A stretch of 10,177 nt of DNA from JAYENY01 sp964646075 (GTDB taxonomy: Bacteria > Patescibacteriota > Minisyncoccia > Minisyncoccales > PEYH01), in contig CAZYBZ010000020.1 in assembly GCA_964646075.1 (NCBI GenBank), forward strand, positions 1-10,177, given 5' to 3'. Under the pieces are notes generated by a model. That model saw only the letters and a program-made list of their open reading frames with translations, searched no databases and was not told the origin of the DNA. This document shows positions 6,609-10,177 of the stretch, piece after piece (the first letter of the stretch is position 1; each line of letters begins with the position of its first letter). The translations under genes were made by a program, and so were the position numbers.

Positions 6609-6899
6609 ATGAATATTAAACCATTATCTGATCATCTTCTTATTGAGCCGGTAACTGCTAAAGAGAAAACTAAAAGTGGAATCTTTTTACCAGAGACTAT
6701 AGAGAAAGAGAGGCCAGAGCAAGGGACCGTAGTGGCAGTCGGACCAGGCAAGAAAACTTCTTCTGGCAAAATCATTCTCTTAGAGGTAAAGGTCGGCGAC
6801 AAAGTTCTTTTTACCAAATACGGTCCAAATGAGATAGAACTAGATGATAAAAATTACTTGATTGCAAGAGAGGAGGACATTCTGGCAATCCTTGAATAA
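6609..6899 (+). CDS. groES: Co-chaperonin GroES
   Basis: A 10-kDa chaperonin that forms the heptameric lid of the GroEL chamber in the cytoplasm. 96 aa, the usual length. It begins MNIKPLSDHLLIEP, the typical N-terminal strand. The mobile loop at 16-33 carries the GroEL-contacting hydrophobic tripeptide as IFL in SGIFLP (usually IVL in GGIVLP). VVAVGPGK, VKVGDKVLFTKYG and the C-terminal REEDILAILE also match the family. The ATG lacks a Shine-Dalgarno site; its leader is A/T only for the last 20 or so bases. A consensus -35/-10 promoter lies upstream, and groEL follows after 115 bases, a wider gap than in most groESL operons. Confidence 0.97.
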   Translation: MNIKPLSDHLLIEPVTAKEKTKSGIFLPETIEKERPEQGTVVAVGPGKKTSSGKIILLEVKVGDKVLFTKYGPNEIELDDKNYLIAREEDILAILE

Positions 6900-6914
6900 G
6901 TTTCGGGATTGCAA

Positions 6915-7003
6915 ACTTGAAATTTAAAAGTTGAAATTCTAAATAAATCCTAATGTTTCAAATCTAAAATTTAAAATTGTTTGGAAGTTGGAGAATTAGA
7001 ATT
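6915..7003. repeat. Degenerate AT-rich repeat tract between groES and groEL
   Basis: TTGAAATT occurs at 6917-6924 and 6931-6938, a 14-base period, and related words follow (AAATCTAAAATTTAAAATT near 6960-6978, AGAATTAGAATT at 6992-7003). A similar AATTTTAAATTTTT occurs at 9341-9355, after lemA. The tract has no long open frame. It may be one copy of a dispersed intergenic repeat, or simple low-complexity sequence. Confidence 0.3.
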
Positions 7004-7014
7004 TTTTAAAATCT

Positions 7015-8664
7015 ATGGCAAAACAAATTGAATATTCTGAGGAAGCTCGAAAAAAATTGAAAGCTGGGGTTGACAAATTAGCTAACGCTGTAAAGACGAC
7101 TCTAGGCCCCAAGGGGAGGAACGTTATTTTAGATAGAGGCTTTGGTTCTCCGACCATCACTAATGACGGCGTCACTATCGCCAAAGAGGTTGAGTTGGAA
7201 GATAAGGTCGAAAATCTCGGAGCTGAGATTGTTAAAGAGGTCGCCTCTAAAACAAACGATTCTGCTGGCGATGGAACAACGACAGCCACTATTTTGGCTC
7301 AGGCGATTATCTCTGAGGGTTTGAAAAATGTGGCGGCTGGAGCTAATCCTTTGGCCCTAAGAAAGGGGATTAAGAGAGCAACTAATAAAATAGTTGAATC
7401 TCTCCGGCAAGCCTCTCAGTCAATGACAGGCAAAGATGATATCGCTAAGGTGGCGACTATCGCTGCCGAGGATTCAGAGCTTGGCAATCTAATCGCTGAT
7501 GTTATTGAAGAAGTTGGGAAAGATGGCGTAGTCACTATTGAAGAATCAAAAACATTCGGCCTACAAAAGGAGATTGTAAAGGGGCTTCAAATTGATAAGG
7601 GCTATATTTCTCCATATATGATAACTGACGCCGAACAGATGAAAGCCGAGCTAGAAGGGCCCTACATCTTAGTCACTGATAGTAAGGTTTCTTCTTTAAA
7701 AGAGATTGTGCCAATTTTAGAAAAAATAACCCAAGCAGGCAAAAAAGACTTTGTTTTGATTGCTGATGATATTGAGGGAGAAGCCTTGGCAACTCTTTTA
7801 GTTAATAAGCTTAGAGGGACATTAAACGCTTTAGCGATTAAATCTCCTGGCTTTGGAGATAGAAAGAAAGAGATATTAGAAGATATTGCTTGTTTGGTTG
7901 GAGCAAAAGTTATTTCTGAAGATGTTGGTTTAAAGGTTGAGAAAGCCGAACTAAGCATGCTTGGTCAAGCAAGAAGAGTTGTCGCTACTAAAGAAAATAC
8001 GACTTTTATTCAAGGCAATGGAAGCCAGAAAGAGATTGACGCTCGGGTTAGCCAGATTAAAAGTCAGCTAAAAATTATTGACTCAGAATTTGATAAAGAA
8101 AAGTTAGAGGAACGATTGGCAAAGCTTGCTGGAGGAGTGGCGGTGATTAAGGTTGGTGCTCCAACTGAGACCGAGCAAAAAATGAGACAACATAAAGCAG
8201 AGGATTCTTTATCTGCTGCTCGCTCAGCGATTGAAGAAGGAATTGTCCCGGGTGGTGGAGTGGCTCTTTTAGAAGCGGTAAAAGATTTAGTTAAGATTGA
8301 AATTAAAGAAAAGGGAAATTTAGCCGAAGACATCCAAACTGGAATTGATATTCTTAAGAGGGCGGCTGAAGAACCTGCTAGACAGATTGCTCGTAATGCT
8401 GGAGTTGATGCCGGGGTAGTGGTAGCCAAGATTAAGGGAAATGGAGACCTTGGTTTTGGTTTTAATGCTCAGACCTTAAAGTTTGAAAACTTGATGCAAG
8501 CAGGAATTATTGATCCGACTAAAGTAGTGAGGTCTGCCCTAGAAAATGCTGCTTCTGCTGCGGGTGTTTTTCTAACGACTGAAGTGGTTATAACTGAAAA
8601 GCCAGAGAAGAAAGAAAGTCCTCCAGCAATGCCGGGGGGAGGTAATCCTTATGGAGGATTCTAG
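7015..8664 (+). CDS. groEL: Chaperonin GroEL
   Basis: A 60-kDa chaperonin forming the tetradecameric ATP-driven folding chamber, capped by GroES. 549 aa, as usual. Equatorial-domain nucleotide motifs are intact: TTLGPKGRNVILD at 28-40 and GDGTTTATILAQA at 85-97, with the ATPase-related Asp86. The chaperonin signature reads SAIEEGIVPGGGVAL, and NAGVDAGVVV is present near the C-terminal equatorial part. The tail after EKPEKKES is PPAMPGGGNPYGGF, so the common GGM-repeat tail is replaced by a Gly-rich, Phe-ending one. The ATG has no close Shine-Dalgarno site; the nearest GGAG (6990-6993) is about 21 bases away. Presumably transcribed with groES, since nothing terminator-like lies between them, and followed by a strong terminator. 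Confidence 0.98.
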   Translation: MAKQIEYSEEARKKLKAGVDKLANAVKTTLGPKGRNVILDRGFGSPTITNDGVTIAKEVELEDKVENLGAEIVKEVASKTNDSAGDGTTTATILAQAIISEGLKNVAAGANPLALRKGIKRATNKIVESLRQASQSMTGKDDIAKVATIAAEDSELGNLIADVIEEVGKDGVVTIEESKTFGLQKEIVKGLQIDKGYISPYMITDAEQMKAELEGPYILVTDSKVSSLKEIVPILEKITQAGKKDFVLIADDIEGEALATLLVNKLRGTLNALAIKSPGFGDRKKEILEDIACLVGAKVISEDVGLKVEKAELSMLGQARRVVATKENTTFIQGNGSQKEIDARVSQIKSQLKIIDSEFDKEKLEERLAKLAGGVAVIKVGAPTETEQKMRQHKAEDSLSAARSAIEEGIVPGGGVALLEAVKDLVKIEIKEKGNLAEDIQTGIDILKRAAEEPARQIARNAGVDAGVVVAKIKGNGDLGFGFNAQTLKFENLMQAGIIDPTKVVRSALENAASAAGVFLTTEVVITEKPEKKESPPAMPGGGNPYGGF

Positions 8665-8684
8665 AGTAGAGACTACCGAAGACT

Positions 8685-8720
8685 TTAAAAAGCAGCTCGT
8701 TAGTACGAGTTGCTTTTTAA
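8685..8720 (+). terminator. Intrinsic terminator after groEL
   Basis: A 16-bp stem (8685-8700 with 8705-8720) containing one G-U pair, closed by a TAGT tetraloop. The right arm ends in a T5 tract, and the left arm carries A5, so it could also work on the opposite strand. It lies 20 bases after the groEL stop and separates the chaperonin operon from lemA. Confidence 0.88.
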
Positions 8721-8770
8721 TTTAAAAAATGATATTCTTCTTAGCATATTATCATTAATTATTTAAAATT

Positions 8771-9328
8771 ATGGATACGACCCTTATTCTTATTATTGTC
8801 GCGGCGATAATTTTACTTTTCATCATCGTTGGCATATTCAATCGTTTAGTCGTTCTTCGCAATAGAGGGAAAGAGGCCTGGGCTGACATTGATGTTCAAC
8901 TTAAGAGGCGATATAACCTGATTCCCAATCTGATTAGCGCGGTCAAGGGTTATGCTAAACACGAAAGAGAGCTTTTCGAAAAAGTGACCCAAGCTAGAGC
9001 TCAAGCAATGAATGCTCAGGGAACAGTAGAAAAAGGTAAAGCGGAGAATATGCTTACCGATACTTTAAAGTCTCTTTTCGCTGTTGCAGAAAACTATCCA
9101 GACTTGAGGGCGGTTGAGAGCTTCAAGCATCTTCAAGAGGAGTTGGTTGACACAGAAGATAAGATTCAGGCCGCTCGCAGGTTTTACAATAACAATGTAA
9201 GGGCGATAAATATCAAGATTGAGAGTTTTCCCTCTAATCTAATGGCTAGACTCTTTAATTTCAAGAAAATGGAATTTTTTGAATTAATCGAGGAGGAAGC
9301 TAGAAAAACACCAAAGGTAGAATTTTAA
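8771..9328 (+). CDS. lemA: LemA family membrane protein
   Basis: LemA proteins are small bacterial membrane proteins of unclear function with one N-terminal helix and a long helical-bundle domain. 185 aa, the family's usual size. The membrane helix spans about 4-26, followed by the hallmark stretch AWADIDVQLKRRYNLIPNL at 36-54, VKGYAKHE (58-65), YPDLRAVESFKHLQEEL (109-125), TEDKIQAARRFYNNNV (128-143) and FPSNLMARLFNF (153-164). ATG start with no Shine-Dalgarno site. The upstream terminator implies its own promoter; the best -10 candidate is TATTAT at 8747-8752, but I see no good -35 box. LemA often neighbours an HtpX protease or TPM-domain gene; here the next gene is NIF3-like instead. Confidence 0.95.
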   Translation: MDTTLILIIVAAIILLFIIVGIFNRLVVLRNRGKEAWADIDVQLKRRYNLIPNLISAVKGYAKHERELFEKVTQARAQAMNAQGTVEKGKAENMLTDTLKSLFAVAENYPDLRAVESFKHLQEELVDTEDKIQAARRFYNNNVRAINIKIESFPSNLMARLFNFKKMEFFELIEEEARKTPKVEF

Positions 9329-9402
9329 AACTCTAGTTCTTAATTTTAAATTTTTGATTGATCGCTATTTTGTTTGCAAAATTATTCTTAAATTAATATC
9401 AG

Positions 9403-10177
9403 ATGACAATTAATGAAATTTATAATCTGTTCATAAAGATGGGCGTAAAGGCTGATTTTCGAGAAGGAGAAGAGATTAGGAGAGTCTTAGAAAGATTAAA
9501 GAAGAAATACGACAAGATGGAGCCAGCTAAAAAAAGGGAATTTGACTTAGAGAGACTAAGGAACCCTTACTCTGATACTAGGATTTTATTTGGTAATCCC
9601 GAAAAGGAAATTAGAAAAGTCTTAGTCGGCATTGACATCGATGGCGAAGAGTTGCTTTTGGCAAAAGGAATAGGGGACATTGATTTAGTTATCAGTCACC
9701 ATCCTCGAGGGAAAGCTTTAGCTGGGCTAGATGATGTTATGCAGCTTCAGGCTGATGTTTTGTCTCAGTACGGCGTGCCGATTAATATCGCTGAAAAGCT
9801 CTTAAAAAAGAGAATAGAAGAGGTGGCGAGAGGGATTTCTTCAGCTAATCACAACCGAGTCGTTGATATGGCACGGCTTCTCGATTTACCATTTCTGTGC
9901 GTTCATACTCCTGGGGACAACTTGGTGGCTAAGTTTGTTGATGAAAAATTAAAAAAAGACCAACCAACTTTATTGGGGGAGATAATAGAATCTTTAAAAG
10001 AGATTCCAGAGTATGAGCAAGCAGTGACTATTGGGGCTGGCCCTAAAATTTTCGTTGGTAGCGAAGAAAGCCGATGTGGCAAGATTGTTTTAACAGAAAT
10101 TACTGGTGGAACTCAAGGGGCACCAGAAATTTATGAGAAATTATCTCAAGCTGGCGCTGGCACAATTATTGGGATGC
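9403..10177 (+). CDS. NIF3-like (YbgI/DUF34) putative metal-binding protein, 3'-truncated by the window edge
   Basis: Reading frame from ATG 9403 to the window end, 258 codons without a stop. From residue 73 it matches the NIF3 family: VLVGIDIDGEELLLA, then VISHHP at 96-101 with the metal-ligand pair His99-His100, CVHTPGDN at 166-173 giving likely ligands His168 and Asp172, and the start of the second half (GKIVLTEITGGTQGA, AGTIIGM). The C-terminal His/Glu ligands would lie beyond the edge. An additional helical N-terminal region (1-72) precedes the core; I know this long form from CPR and some Firmicutes annotations as 'NGG1p interacting factor NIF3'. Family members form hexameric dinuclear-metal toroids; their reaction is not settled (GTP cyclohydrolase-like and other roles have been proposed). 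No Shine-Dalgarno site, and 74 bases separate it from lemA. Confidence 0.88.
   Translation, partial: MTINEIYNLFIKMGVKADFREGEEIRRVLERLKKKYDKMEPAKKREFDLERLRNPYSDTRILFGNPEKEIRKVLVGIDIDGEELLLAKGIGDIDLVISHHPRGKALAGLDDVMQLQADVLSQYGVPINIAEKLLKKRIEEVARGISSANHNRVVDMARLLDLPFLCVHTPGDNLVAKFVDEKLKKDQPTLLGEIIESLKEIPEYEQAVTIGAGPKIFVGSEESRCGKIVLTEITGGTQGAPEIYEKLSQAGAGTIIGM

Noticed and set aside
8064..8429. 121-codon minus-strand open frame opposite groEL (and similar ones at 6996-7289 and 7662-7958).
   Set aside because: Ser/Ala/Pro-rich shadow translations of a highly conserved gene; no start signals or family features.
1251..9328. No gene in the window ends in TGA, hinting at UGA recoding (as in SR1/Gracilibacteria).
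   Set aside because: The reading frames also contain no internal TGA at glycine positions, and full-length proteins are obtained with the standard bacterial code. Nine genes with AT-biased stops are too few to argue for recoding.
9329..9402. Possible hairpin terminator between lemA and the NIF3-like gene.
   Set aside because: The pairing sequences are almost purely A/T with no GC-rich stem; not convincing as a terminator or promoter.

Overview
This window looks like chromosomal DNA from a Patescibacteria/CPR bacterium, most likely a Parcubacteria-type lineage. That is an inference, resting on several things: AT-rich DNA, very compact gene order, A/T-rich leaders with almost no Shine-Dalgarno sites, a cupin-type glucose-6-phosphate isomerase, a signal-anchored family 5 solute-binding protein with a peptidoglycan-binding-like module inside it, and a long NIF3 variant. 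All nine complete or 3'-complete reading frames end in TAA (7) or TAG (2). I saw no sign of UGA recoding.

Layout. The left edge (1-1254, +) is the 3' part of a phosphomannomutase/phosphoglucomutase. It converges on RNase J (1251-2948, -), and the two stop codons interlock. The rest of the left half is a minus-strand block, read right to left: a four-helix YvlD/holin-4-like membrane protein, SecG (overlapping it), an extracellular solute-binding protein, cupin glucose-6-phosphate isomerase (9 bases after the previous stop), tRNA-Leu(CAG), then RNase J. A divergent intergenic region (6438-6608) separates this block from the plus-strand half: groES, groEL, a strong intrinsic terminator, lemA and a NIF3-like gene that runs off the right edge. 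No gene-free stretch exceeds 300 bases.

How the genes fit together. The window is mostly housekeeping: sugar-phosphate interconversion (PMM/PGM and PGI), RNA turnover (RNase J), protein export (SecG), protein folding (GroES/GroEL), one tRNA and envelope proteins (holin-4-like, solute-binding protein, LemA). I found no mobile element, CRISPR array, toxin-antitoxin pair or defence system. The best candidates for something unusual are the nested domain in the solute-binding protein, which holds that protein's only two cysteines, and the RNase J whose expected zinc-ligand histidine is a tyrosine. After those come the divergent groESL control region, which has a 14-bp palindrome over the -10 box and no CIRCE element, and the degenerate AT-rich repeats between groES and groEL.
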